From the NCBI RefSeq assembly GCF_001649575.2, contig NC_051433.1, positions 13,669,588 to 13,733,587 of the forward strand: a DNA stretch of 64,000 bases, written 5' to 3'. A program made the translations under genes and the position numbers. The notes beneath the pieces are model-generated. The model searched no databases. It was not told the DNA's origin and saw only the letters and a list, made by a program, of their open reading frames with translations. Shown here piece by piece: positions 48,666 to 60,290 of the stretch (the first letter of the stretch is position 1; each line of letters begins with the position of its first letter). Source of the stretch: Kryptolebias marmoratus (lineage: Eukaryota > Chordata > Actinopteri > Cyprinodontiformes > Rivulidae).

Positions 48666-51331
48666 GTACCTCGCCCGCCGTGATGCTGACTCGTACCGAG
48701 GGCTGCGTTTATGAAAATGTTGTCAGATCTGCCGCCAGATGTCACTTTAAAAAGAAAAGGACGATCGCAGAGGTGGTGGGGGGAGACCCCGGTGTCAAGT
48801 TTTAGCAGCAGAATCCAGATTAGGATGAGTAAAAGTGGTCATTTTACCACGATTACGTGAACGATGAGCAGAATGCTGGACTGTCTGAAATTTAAACAAT
48901 CTTTTCATAAATGAAGCTTCAGGTATCCCAGCTAGCGGGGCCAGGGTTTATTTGTTTTGTTTTTGTTTTTGTTTACGGCCTGAAGACTGTGGGAGCAACT
49001 CTGTCCTGCTGAACACCAAGACATGTCCACGTTTTTCAAACAACAATCAGGCTTTTTCCCCCTGAGGCAGCATTTTTACATCCGAAGGCGGCGCGGATTC
49101 TGGAGTTCAAAAAAGTTTTTTTTTTTTTTTATTTTATTTCTCCTCGCCGTAACGTTTGATCTCAGTCATCGACATGACTCCAAACTTGGCGTTGCGTCAC
49201 ATTCAGCTTTGTTTTTCTTACTTTCTTTTTTTTTAAATCCTTGTCAGACATTTTGAACTTTCACAACTCGCCCCCCGTCGTTCCCCCCTCTCCTCCGAAC
49301 GTACTGCTGTGACTGAATACTGTGTCTTAGGCTCCAGACTCTCAGTGAACACCAATATATATGTATTTTTTTTTTTTTTCCTCGTTTATTTTATTTCGTA
49401 GTCATCCGATTTTAATTCCATGGACAAGGCAATGAGGTTTGCGCTTTCAGGCGGTCGGCGACGCGTGACGGGAGGCTGCAGCTTCCGCCCAGGGGGGGAG
49501 CTGGTTCTGCTGTAAGTGCCGGTCCGCTCTTGAGAAATGAGCATACTGAATGAAGAATGTGTCTTTGTAGGACGTGGGAGGGGGGGGGACGTGGAGCACC
49601 CTTTTTATTTTATTTTATTTCTTTTTATTGAGTTGAGCACCTGAAAGCAATATATTGTACGTCCCTCGCGTCAACAGGAAGCCAGGATCAAATCAGGAAT
49701 TCTTCTGCTTGTTATACGACGTTCTTTTCTACTCTGTTTTTATCGAGGTCTTTAGAATTTGCTAGGTAATCATGAATACTGTTGTGTTTGATACGAGTCA
49801 AACACAGAACACACTTTGTGAACTCTGTGAAAGTTGGAACAATCTAATGACGATGAATGTCTTACTTTATAGAGGTCAGCTGTGGCCCTGCCGCCGGCTC
49901 CGACGGCCTCGAGTTCTGTCTTGTACTGTAAGAATACCTGTCATAAATGTATTGTTCGTTTAGGTTTTGCCTGACAGTAATTATTAAAAAGACGACAAAC
50001 AAATGTTACTGGTTTTTTTTATTTGTTTTAAGGGTTCGTCTAAAACGCAAGTCTGTTTCCTTTCAGGTGATTTGATGCAGAAAGATGCGATGGTAACTGT
50101 TCTGTTTTTATATTTGTACTTTTCAGCTTGCAATCAGGTTCTGGACTTCCTGGGAGTAAGAAACCAACAAAAAAAGAAGCAAAGAACCCGTAGATTAGAT
50201 TAAATTCAGTGTCTGAGCCTCAGGTCTGCTGCAGATTCGGACTACGAATCGTCCAACAACCTGAGGTTCTGCTGCTGCAGCTTTACTTGGTTCAAACTGT
50301 CCTGTCGATTAAAGCCATAGTTCAGGTGTCTTTGGAAAGGTGATGAACAGTTAGCATCTTACCTGCTGTAGATGGAGTGAGCCGTGCTGTCAGAAGAAGC
50401 TCGGGCTGTGGCGCCAAATACATGAAAATAGTGAGAATTGCAGAAAAATGACTCCATGAAGACACCGTCGATCGATCTGGGTAACTAAAATGGCAAATAA
50501 TCTTCCTTTAAATGGAAGTTTTCTAACAGGGACGTCTTCAGAAACAATTCGTTTTGATTCCAGTCATTTTATTTCCGTACAAAGACGAGGTCGGAGTTGG
50601 TCTAATATATGAAATCGTTTATTTCGTACATCATTTAGTAAAACGGCAACAAGTGTTTTTGCAAACTGGATATAAACGTCGACATGCCGGGCGTGTTGGT
50701 GGCTCTGGAACAAATCATTTCACTCGTCGCTCTCGAGTCTTTACACGTTCTGCATCGTATATTGATCTATGATGAAACTGAGAAACTGAGGGGAAAACAA
50801 CAAAAAAAAGCCAAAAAGTACACCAGAACAGGATGTGACGAGAAGCGAGGATGACGCCGAGCGGAGATTCGACATATCTGCACTTTTCTTCTTCTTCTTC
50901 TGATCATTAATGAAATGTTGACTCATGCCAGGTCGATGCATCTCAGTGCACATATGAGGACATGCATCATGACATTCGTGAAAAAAAACAAACACTTTTC
51001 TGCTTGAATAAGCTATAGCTTCAACATGAAGATAATAGCAAGCACGATTAGTGTTCTACAGTCATCAGAAGTTGCTTTAGTATCATAAATAATTAGAAAA
51101 ACAAGGGTTTGTTGCAAGAAACTTGTTTTTTTTTTTTGGTGATAGCAATGCAGTTGATGATTTGTCATCCACAGCAGGCTCGGATGAGATGGATGTCGTT
51201 TATTGGCAAGCAGAGAAGTTCATTTCTGCTGTGGGAACGCCTTTAAGAGGAGATTTTTGTCCACTTTTTGTTTGTTTGTATTGTTTTTCCGCCCCAAAAG
51301 GGAACGAGTAGCGCAGGTTTTCCCGCCACCT
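48666..51331. other. Convergent 3' ends of usp49 (+) and tmcc2 (-)
   Basis: There is no coding sequence. A long usp49 3' UTR is likely, with ATTAAA near 49982 as a candidate signal. On the - strand AATAAA near 50612 (TTTATT on +) is a candidate tmcc2 signal. A partial R2 repeat occurs at 50326-50372 (GGAAAGGTGATGAACAGTTA, CATCTTACCTGC). Long T runs occur near 49115 and 49365. Confidence 0.5.
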
Positions 51332-54300
51332 TCAGTTCATCAACCACGGCTCCACGAAGTCCCACTGCTTCCACAGGACGAACAGGAGCAGGGCCAGCAG
51401 CACGGTGGCGCCGACCCGCGCCCGCGTCTTCATCAGCGGCGTGATGAAGTTGGCCAGCGTGGAGACGAAGACCAGCAGCACGGCCATGAGGGCCAGGATG
51501 ACGTTGATGAGCTTGCCCAGGAGCGCCCGGGCGTTGGCGTTCTCCACGCCCTCCAGCTGGACGACCTGCTGCTGCTGCTGCTGGAGCTCCAGCTTGGTGA
51601 TGCGGGTCAAGCACGACTCCACGGCTTCCTGCGAGCGCCGGCCCCAAACACCACACACACACAAGGAGAAAACACTAGGTTAGATGTCTGTGAGTGAGAA
51701 CATTTTATACAGATAAAAACAAATCCTTATATTCCTTTCCATTCTTTCCACGGTACCATTACCTTAGATCAGCCTAAAAGGATAATTTAAGCAGCTTTAA
51801 AGCAAATCTTGTGTAAACTGACCAAAACAAGGTGCTAAACCTTTTTTATACTTAGTTTGTACAGTCAGGTCTGAAAGATGTAGCCTCCATATCTGAAAAG
51901 CGAAGCCAATACAGAGCCGCTTTAATTTTTCCTCTCTTACAGACCCTGCAAAAAGTGCACGTACTTCTATTGCATTCATAGTCAATAAATGAGCTATTTG
52001 AATGTCATTTAGAAAAATAAAATCAGCTCAGTTCAGGGTTTAAAGGGTTATATTTGAAACCAGTAATAGATTATTAATGTACTCCAAAGTCAATAAGATT
52101 ACCCAAAAAGTGATTTTAAACATAAATCCCATGCAAGTGTTTCAGATTTATCCATTATTTTCTCTTTCTTTGTCACTAAGGTAGATTAATGTGTTTTACA
52201 ACGACAGTTCCGGTGTTTGTCAGTTTGTGTTTTAATGAGTGTTACTGCCTGAACATCGGGTTTTGTTGCTAGTTTTATTGTATTTAGGAGCTTCTCGTTT
52301 ACAGAACATTTCAGAACGGTTCGTTCTGCGCTCAGAGACTTTCACACATTTTTGAATTTCAGCATAGCAAGCAAAGATTAGCGGGCTAAATGCGGATCGA
52401 TTAGAGGTTTTTTTTCTTGGCCGAAGACGATATTGATCTTTAGAAATCAGGACTGTCTGCGGCTGACAAATAAAGCTGTTATTTTTTGTTTGTGTTTGGC
52501 CCAAAACTATAAGAGATTATTAATAGGAGCTTGGAAAACTTTACTATAGATATTAGCATTAGCACAATTGACTCCCTTTCTTCCCTTCCCTTGCCCTGCC
52601 TTCCATGCCCTCATGTGCTAATGTGCTGGCTGGACTACTACTACTATTCTATTAATTAGAATAATGGGTAATTAATGAATCATCTGATAAATCTGCAAGT
52701 GTCAGGGTTAGGGTGGCTGAGTGAAAACCCCAGCCGAAGAGGAAGGTGGGTATACCTGGATGTCCCGCGCCCTCTCGTAGGACTGGTAGGCGACCTTCTC
52801 CTCCATGCTGGCGAGCTCCTGTTTCAGGTTGGTCATCTCGTTCTGGTGCAGCTCTGTCAGGTCATTCAGCTGCTCCTCGAGTCTCTCGTACCTGAACGGA
52901 CAAGACGACACGCACACAGAGCCGCGGAGTAAGGAAATAAAGTGGAAAGACTCGGGTTTTACTCAGCCCGATAGAGTTCATGTCCCCCAGACACTGCTCC
53001 AAAGATGAAGTTCTCAGAAAATGACATTGTTGCGCCACAATAAGTACGTTTATCCCTGCGCTGACACAAACCCGCTGGAACACATCGTGTGCCGTAATCC
53101 AGAGCTGAAAATAGTCTTCGGACAAGAGCTAAAATCTACGCTGCACGCTACACAGATTTGATTTGATTTTTAAGTCTAATCACGTAGGAGTGCTTGATTT
53201 TAAAAGATTTGCATCATCTGTAGCAGAGTGACGCTAAAAGCCCCGGAGAGTCCGGATCTGTGAACGCCATGTACTGATGGGTTTGATCTTGACCGACATC
53301 TTTCACGAGGAAACCATTAGGATGACGATGCGTTCGACCAGGTGCATGGTGGGTCAAGGTGTACCTGTATCTCTCCTCCTGCAGACACTGCGTCATGTAG
53401 GAGTAGTCGCTCTGCAGCTGGCCCTTCATGTCCTCGATGGCGTCCTCCATGTGCGTTTGGCTGGCCTTGATCTCCTGCAGGCCCTCCAGCAGGGAGTCCC
53501 AGGAGCTGGGCATGTGATGGTGGTGGTGGTGCCCGTCCAGTCGGGGGCTCCCCATCGTCGGCCCTAGCAGGCCCCCTCCTCCTCCGCCAGCCCCACCCGA
53601 GTTACTGCCCACCCCGGAGCCGGAGGTGGCGCTCGAGCACTCGTCGTCGCTGCCGTACTTCGGGCTGGACACCAAAGTGGCGCTTCCGCTCAGGGCTCGG
53701 GGCGTGGGGGCGTCCTCGGAGTGGCCCCCGACGCCGTCCTCGAGCGTGTCCTTGAGGTGGGCGATGTTATCCGCGCTGCCGAACTTGTTTCTGATCAGAC
53801 TGGCGAACTCTCTCGGCTTCGAGACCACGGCTGTGTGAGTGAGGGCCGATACGCCGCCCTTGACCCCTTCGACCACTCCGCCGCCGAAGCCGCTTATCCC
53901 GGCACGAACGTTGGCGCCCACGTCCTTCAGTCCTTGCTGCATGTCCCGCAGGACATCCTTGGGTTGCCGGGCCGGTCCATTCTGTGGAGAGGTGAGAGAA
54001 AGGACAACGGGTCTTAAAAGACAGGTTTATCCCTCCCGTGGCCTTCAGGTCAATTTTCAGGACGGTTTAGAGACAAAACTGTAGGAAGACATGAGGAGAA
54101 CAGACTCTACTGAAAGATGCGTGAGACACTCGTCTTCATCAGGGAGGATAAGACACAATCACAGTCCATTCATCCACCATCCATCACCTCAGTATTCAGT
54201 CATATCTGCTGGTCCATATATTTAGACATATTTGTCCCCCTCTAGTTAGAATTGGCTCCTCGGGACGACGAGCACTCACTCACCTGCTCTATCTCCTTTA

Positions 54301-54676
54301 GCTTCTTGTGATAGTGTTCTAGCTTCTTGTGCAAGTGTGCGATGGTCTGAGCAGACTTCTGGTTCTTCTTCTCGAACACCTGTTTGATCCTGGACGCCTG
54401 CTGTTTGTCCGCGTTGTGAGCCAACTTCAGGTACTCCGCCACATTGTCGTCCCGGGCCTCTTGCTCCACGCGGATCTGCTCCGTGACCTTCAGGATCTTC
54501 TGCTGCAGGTGCTCCAGGGCTGCGCGCGTCCGCTGGGGCTCGCCGGCCCCTGAACCCTCTGCTCCCGCCACCCCAGCCGCCGCTGCCCCTGCTCCGTCCG
54601 AACTGATGTTGCTGTCAGAGCCGCCATGGCTGGTGGTCGAAGGTAGGCCTAGAGTTGCCACCTCACTCTTGTCCAG
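51332..54676 (-). CDS. tmcc2: Transmembrane and coiled-coil domain protein 2 (3' coding exons)
   Basis: Four exons: 54676-54284, 53981-53365, 52891-52756, 51628-51332, in phase, 481 codons including the stop. The first opens at an acceptor (CCCCTCAG|CTGGAC), so coding must begin further upstream. Conserved blocks: a coiled coil with [20 protein letters not shown] and [115 protein letters not shown]. Exon 53365-53981 codes Gly- and His-runs. The C-terminus has two hydrophobic segments (around [20 protein letters not shown] and [13 protein letters not shown]), giving an ER-anchored tail with a short end WLMN. TMCC1 and TMCC3 are paralogues; linkage to dstyk and nuak2 supports TMCC2. The long N-terminal exon of human TMCC2 is not seen in the window. 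Confidence 0.9.
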
Positions 54677-55126
54677 CTGAGGGGACAGAGAGACAGTCAG
54701 GAGGGACAGCTCAAACAGAAGATCTGAGGCATGAACTAAAGTCTACTAAAGGAAAAGAAGAAAATGGACCACATCTTAGACGTACTGGGGGAAAGTTTCA
54801 AACCACCCCTAACTTCAGATGTTCTGACCAACCAGACTTTACTCTTCGATCTTTTAAAGTGATCTCCGTCAATAAGCCTTGAGACAATGTTTCAAAGTTT
54901 TTATTTGGACTTTATTTTGCGTGTTTGCCCCTGACATGACAGTACATATAGTGTGTGCTTAGAAAATGAGAAAAAGAAGCGAGCGGACAAAATAAAACAA
55001 GTCAGGCTTTGCCATGTTTTCAGCTAATAGCTCTTTGGAAATCACCAATTAGATTTAAAGTACTATTTTCTGTCCAACAAACTCTGTTAACTTTGGTATT
55101 TTTCATAAATCCAGCAACAAAGATAG

Positions 55127-55322
55127 CTAGCTAGCTAGTAGCAGGTTATTAGCTACTAGCTAGCTTGCTTCTAGCAAAGTACTATCTACTAACTAGACAG
55201 TAACTTGTGAAAGTACTAGCAATTAACTAGTTGGCTAGTAAATTGCTAGTACTTGTTAGCTAATAGCAAGTTTTTCCTAGCTAGTAACTTTGCTAGTCTT
55301 TAGCAAGTTGCTAGCTAGCGAT
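55127..55322. repeat. CTAG/TAGC-saturated tract
   Basis: About 200 bp are built from recurring CTAGCTAG, TAGCTA, ACTAGC, TTGCTAG and AGCAAG words with no regular period. CTAG occurs far more often than expected by chance. It lies upstream of the tmcc2 exon at 54284-54676. Confidence 0.8.
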
Positions 55323-57233
55323 CCAGTTTTTTGACGGTTTCTTTGCTGAACTGTCTGTTTTCGGTCGACACATTAGTTCATTGTTTGAGTTTAGTTGCCT
55401 TTTTATGCTACGATTATTCTCAGCTTGTAGTTAAGGGGTTTAATAAACAAATAATGGTCAAGTACTGGACAGAAAACGAGTTTAGGAAAAAAAAGCAGCC
55501 AAAGTCCAAGGAAAATCTTGGAAAGCCTGAAAATCGAAAGTTGATCAAAACCAAATGAAAAGGGTCTTTCAACGTGCTGTAATTTCACTTCCGTGCTTGA
55601 AATTCCAACAGAAATTCACAAGAACGTTGGATAATTATCCCAGTTATGTTAACATATATATATAGATATACAGATCCCCTCTGGAAAATAAAACTTTAAA
55701 TGCATCCGTGCACAGAGTCATAGATGAAGCATTTTATTGAATATTTTAAGGACAAAAGGAGCACCATTTTAGGAACATTACAGGAAAATGTCGGTGCTCC
55801 AGCATATTTCAGCTCTTGGAGAACCTACTAAGGTTTCCCTATCTTATGTTTGCAGGGTTCTCGTCTATTCTCGGCTCTTATCAGGAAGAGACTTTATAAA
55901 TAGGCTTCCTCCTCAAACCTTGCCACATTAATCAGCAGAAATTAGCTTCTCTGCACAGCTGCCAAGCACTCTGGAAAATGAAAGTAAATGACAATAAACG
56001 GGAGTGGGGCGGATTCTGGTGATCATTTCCCTCAGAATATGGAACGTCATTAAGGAGTGAACGTTAACCAGGAAGAGGTCGAGTCACAGCACCACTATTC
56101 ACAGCACCAAAAACAACAAATGTTTTTATGTAATAATTTAGTGAAAGCAGGTTTTTATGAATTTTCTTTAGAAAAAGCCAGTAAGTAAATACATAAGTTC
56201 CCTTTAACCTCAAGCGTAATCTAGTCTCTCAAAACCTAATTAAGGGGTGAATGTGGAGTTTATCTGCAGCAGAAAAACACGGGTGTAATCAAGTTTTTCA
56301 TTCGTCTTAAATAAATCAATTAAACCTTTCAGATATCGGAGTGGAACACAAAGAAACCGTAAAAAGAAAGCGACAAACAAAGTGATTTGAAACGGCGGTG
56401 AGGTGTCAAAAGATGAAACATGAAGGAACAGAGGAAACACCACAGCTAGGGAGTAAAAATATATATAAATCATTCAAAACACGAAGTCATAAAATGAGTA
56501 AAACATTAGTAAAAGCTACTATTGCTTCTCTAAAATAAATACAATGTAGACCAGAAAATGAGTAAAATTAATTTAAAGTCTGGAGTTTGTTTTTGAACCC
56601 ATCAACATTCAGCTGTAGGCTGTTCGACAGTAAGGAAATAAATATGAAATATTCACGTGGTGTTAAATTTCTGTACAGTTTTATTATGAGTTTAGCAACA
56701 ATTTCAAGACAACAAGCAACCTGAGTGCCTTAAAGTCTGGAGCGCGCGTCTTTAAAGGATCCGCAGCAGAGATCAGAGAGTCCACGCATTAATTAGATGA
56801 TCCATAATTACTCTGCTTCCTTTCCCGGCACGGCCTGATAACCTCGGCTCACAAATGAGCTGCTCTCAAAACATCGTTTGTTTAAAAACGCGCCGGCTAA
56901 GACGTTTCGACGGCAGTGAAAATGTGCATTTAAAGCTACTCACTGCGACTTAAACGTAAATAATAAAAAGCGACCCCGAGCTAAATCGAACGGCGCCGTT
57001 TGAAAGCGTTTACTACAGTAGTTTTCTCAGATACGCAGTCCTGAAAGGCGGGTACGCGCTCAGTGTAAACAAAGCACTCGGCTGAATTGGTACAATCGGA
57101 CTGCTGACCTCGTAGGCCTCGTCTGGCTGGAAGTAGTAAACAAACATGGCGGACATGAGCTGATGATATAAGCGCCAATCTGCTGCTGTCAAGAATGAAT
57201 ATCGCGGCTCGAGCAGGGCGGTGGAGAGCTCAC
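55323..57233. other. AT-rich stretch upstream of tmcc2 exons
   Basis: This is probably intronic. No exon, RNA gene or clear transposon is recognised. A short (AT)n lies near 55654. Confidence 0.45.
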
Positions 57234-57308
57234 GTCTTTTAATCTGAATACTCGACGCGGCGTGAAATATGAACGCTCATTCCCAAGCAGCTTCTCCACG
57301 GACGCCAT
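57234..57308 (-). other. Candidate alternative first coding exon of tmcc2
   Basis: On the - strand a start codon in an ideal context (ACCATGG) opens 25 codons beginning MASVEKLLGNER and ending FRLKD. It stops at a consensus donor (GAC|gtgagc). It is phase 0 and so compatible with the acceptor at 54676, which begins [16 protein letters not shown]-family genes are known to use short alternative N-termini, but I do not recognise this peptide and it could be chance. Confidence 0.25.
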
Positions 57309-59500
57309 GGTTGACCTGTTTTCAGCCTCTTCGACTGTTTCTGTCGGTAAACGCCTCACAGCGACGGACTTTGCTTCCCAAGTTTTAAGTTAAAGCCACG
57401 ACAGCTGCCAGAATACTGTATTTTTCAGTGTTTTTGTATTTCTGAGCTGACCGTTTGGGGGTTAATGCAGCTCAAACTCATCAGACTCTTCGTCTTTGTT
57501 TACAGATAGAGTCAGAAATATCTCAGCTCGGCTCATTCAGTCTGATCTGAACCCCGACTTTAGCTTCAACGCTCTCCTTCCTCTCCTAAAACGACACCAC
57601 TCCTGTCTCCTCTTCGTCCTCGCGGCTTTTAGTCGCCGTTTCTTTTCAGGAGAAGAAGAAGAAGAAGTTCACCATGTCCTCCTTCCCACCTGACGTCTCT
57701 GACTCTGTCGCTCTCCCTCCGACTCTGTTCACATCTGACCCGATATCTGAGGCTGTCCGGATGTAAACAAATGACTCGTAATTGTTGGCAACAAAAGCTG
57801 ACTCTGCTGATATCCCTTATTAATTATTTGTAGACCTTCAGTTGTGACTGATGCGAGTTTAGTGGTTATATTTATCACAGATGAAACACATATACAAGAA
57901 ATTCAAATCAAAAACATTGAAAACTGGAGTTTTGACAGCTGTTATGACTTTAGGAAATCACAAACCATCGAGATGAGAGGAATAGTTCGCAGATTAAGTT
58001 ACTTTATGAGTTTTCTGGGGCACCTCTCGGATCATGATGCGAATGATAAATGCTAGAATGATGCAAATGTCCCAACAGATGGTGTTTTGTTTTGTTTTTC
58101 TCTGGTTAATCTGCGAGGTCCGCGCTGACAAATGATTGACCCACTGGGGGGGGATTCCCTGTTGGATCTGACGTGCAGCTGGGAGGACGGACGCCAACGC
58201 CGCTCTGCCTGATGTCAAAACACCGCGATCAGACGACGAACGCAGCACCGGGAGCTGCTCTGCGTTCCCGGCCCGCAAGGATTAACGCCTGCTCTGCGTT
58301 CGCGTGACCGGGCAGCGTGAGGCGAGAGAGAGGGGAAACGGACGACCGCAGAGCCCGAGCTTTTTCCCCCGGACACTGGCGGGGAGGCAAAGGGATGCAG
58401 AGTGTCCCCCGCCCCCTCCCCTCCCCTCCCCTCCCCGCCACCTGCTTCACGTAGGGATGCAAAACCAAAACAGCAGAAAGAGAAAAGAAAAAACCAACAG
58501 CAGGAAAGGGAGAATGTCCTTCTAGAGGCAGAGTTACATCGAGGGTGGATCGGGGCTCCTGATGGTCGGAGGAGATGATGTCTGAGGCATGAAAACAACA
58601 GGACGGGGTTACACTCTCCTCACTCGGCCGGAGGCGCACTGTGGCATGAGAGACGGACGATGGACATCAGCAGAGACGTGGACGCGTGAGGATGACACAC
58701 ACACAGCGAGAAATCAAATCAGAAACGTTACCATACTGCTTTCAATCCAACATTTGCAGTGCCATCGCAAGTCTGTCTTCCAGGCCCATCCTCCTCCTCC
58801 TCCTCCTCCCTCCCTCTGTGCTCACCAAAAAGGAGCACTCCCCCCTCCTCCTCCTCCTCCTCCTTAAACACAGTATCTGTGCCCCCTCCCTAGCCGCTGT
58901 CAGGCGGGCTTTCGCCTCCCTGGATCCTACTGCTCCATTTTTGGTGCCATCGATATGTGCAGCCTCACTCTCCTCCTCTCCCTCTCTCTCTGATCTATTT
59001 TTCCTCCCTTTCTCCTCCCCCCCTCCCCTCCTTTGTGTCATATGTTCCCTCCTCTGCCCCCTCCCTCTGGGTGGATGTGGGAGAGCTCAGGGACAGATGG
59101 GTGGAGGGGAAGGGATGGCGGCGGGAGAGCTTGGCGCAGGCGTGCAGGTGCTCTTGTGTTATTATGGTAGAGAGGCTAAAGAGGGAGGGAGGGAGGGACA
59201 CACACACACACACACACACCGTAAGCCTTCGACACACAGAGCCAGCATGTGCTGATGTGCGACCGCACCGATGCGTACACAGCAGCCCCGAGTGGCGACT
59301 CCCTGTTCCCTCTCCGGAGAATAAAGGATCCGACTCGGTGACTCGGCGACTTGGCGCTCCTGTAACTCGTGACGTTTGCGCAGAAACTCGGAGATGTTTG
59401 GGAAGAGAACTGAAGGTGCTGCTGAAAGGACAGGTGAGTGCGGCTGCAGCCAGATCTCGTTAAAGTGGCAGAACAAAATAAGATCTTTTTTAAGCACGGT
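57309..59500. other. Intergenic or tmcc2 promoter region with low-complexity tracts
   Basis: GC-rich patches near 57540-57730 and 58140-59300 could be promoters. The stretch holds (CTC)n arrays at 58790-58862, C/T-rich DNA to 59070, and a (CA)n at 59199-59219. No protein is recognised on either strand; open frames here are low-complexity. Confidence 0.4.
58406..58437 (-). repeat. G-quadruplex-type G4A tract
   Basis: The + strand repeats CCCCT; the - strand therefore has five runs of four or more G joined by single A or by C bases. This is a strong intramolecular quadruplex pattern. Confidence 0.75.
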
Positions 59501-59502
59501 TC

Positions 59503-60040
59503 TGTGGAAAGGTTATGAACAGTTAGTATCTTACCTGTTGCAGATAGCGCAGGTCGGAATGCACGCCTGGATCTGAGGGGATGGACAGAATAAGATTTTT
59601 CTTGCAGATAAAAACAAGCAGACGCCTAGAAAACAAAAATGCGCTTTCGACAAAGACTGGAAATCTCAACAATGAGCTGCGGGCGTCAGCGTGAAGTCGA
59701 AGTCCAATTTATTTATTTAGCACTTTTCAGCAACAAGGCGGTTCAAAGTGCTTTACAGCATGAAAATATAAAAATACACACAATAAGAGCAAAGGTATAA
59801 ACAGCTGAGAAACTCGGATATAAAAAGCTAAATTAAAACATGAGCTAAGATAATCTAAACTAAACGAGTTTAAAATAAGCTTAGCCAAGCTAAACTAAAA
59901 TAGGTTTTGAACAGCACTCCCCTCTCAGACTAGCCATGAGCTCATCAGTCCAGTCAGAATTAAACTCCATTTTCTTCAAACTTCAGCTCCGTCTGAAGCA
60001 GGGAAGACAGTAACTGTTCACAAACCTTTCCACGAAACCC
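59503..60040. repeat. R2 repeat copies in inverted arrangement, plus a tail-type repeat
   Basis: A forward R2 block (TGTGGAAAGGTTATGAACAG) lies near 59505. Its reverse complement (CTGTTCACAAACCTTTCCAC) lies near 60014-60033, so the two copies face each other about 500 bp apart. The reverse copy extends leftward to about 59910. Between them, 59696-59761 carries a separate widespread fish repeat (ATTTATTTAG, GGTTCAAAGTGCTTTACAGC). Confidence 0.6.
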
Positions 60041-60079
60041 CACGTCAGAAGACCCGAGCTGCCGCTCTGATGATGGCAT

Positions 60080-60290
60080 CTTACTAAACTCTCAATATCT
60101 GCAAATGTGACCGAGCTGTGAACACATTTGTATCTGCTGATTCAGTTAGCTGTGGCGGCTATCTTGAATTAGATTGACTCCAAACATAAAACAGCTGTAA
60201 ATCTACAGCCAGGGATCACTTCCTGGTTGTTTCCTTAAAATCCGTCCACTGGTTCATGAGATATTTTGCTAACAGACGAACACAACCAGT
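60080..60290 (+). repeat. Dispersed repeat family R1, copy F
   Basis: It contains TTAGCTGTGGCGGCTATCTT, GACTCCAAACATAAAACAGC, TTAAAATCCGTCCACTGG and TTCATGAGATATTTTGCTAA, matching the 3' two thirds of the other R1 copies. Confidence 0.7.

Noticed and set aside
59397..59431. ATG followed by a short open stretch and GTGAGT donor on the + strand
   Set aside because: It could be a first exon (MFGKRTEGAAERT), but no partner exon or known protein fits on the + strand before the window ends.
58686..59463. Overlapping frames of up to 189 codons with Leu/Pro runs
   Set aside because: They are translations of (CTC)n and (CA)n low-complexity DNA with no conserved motif.
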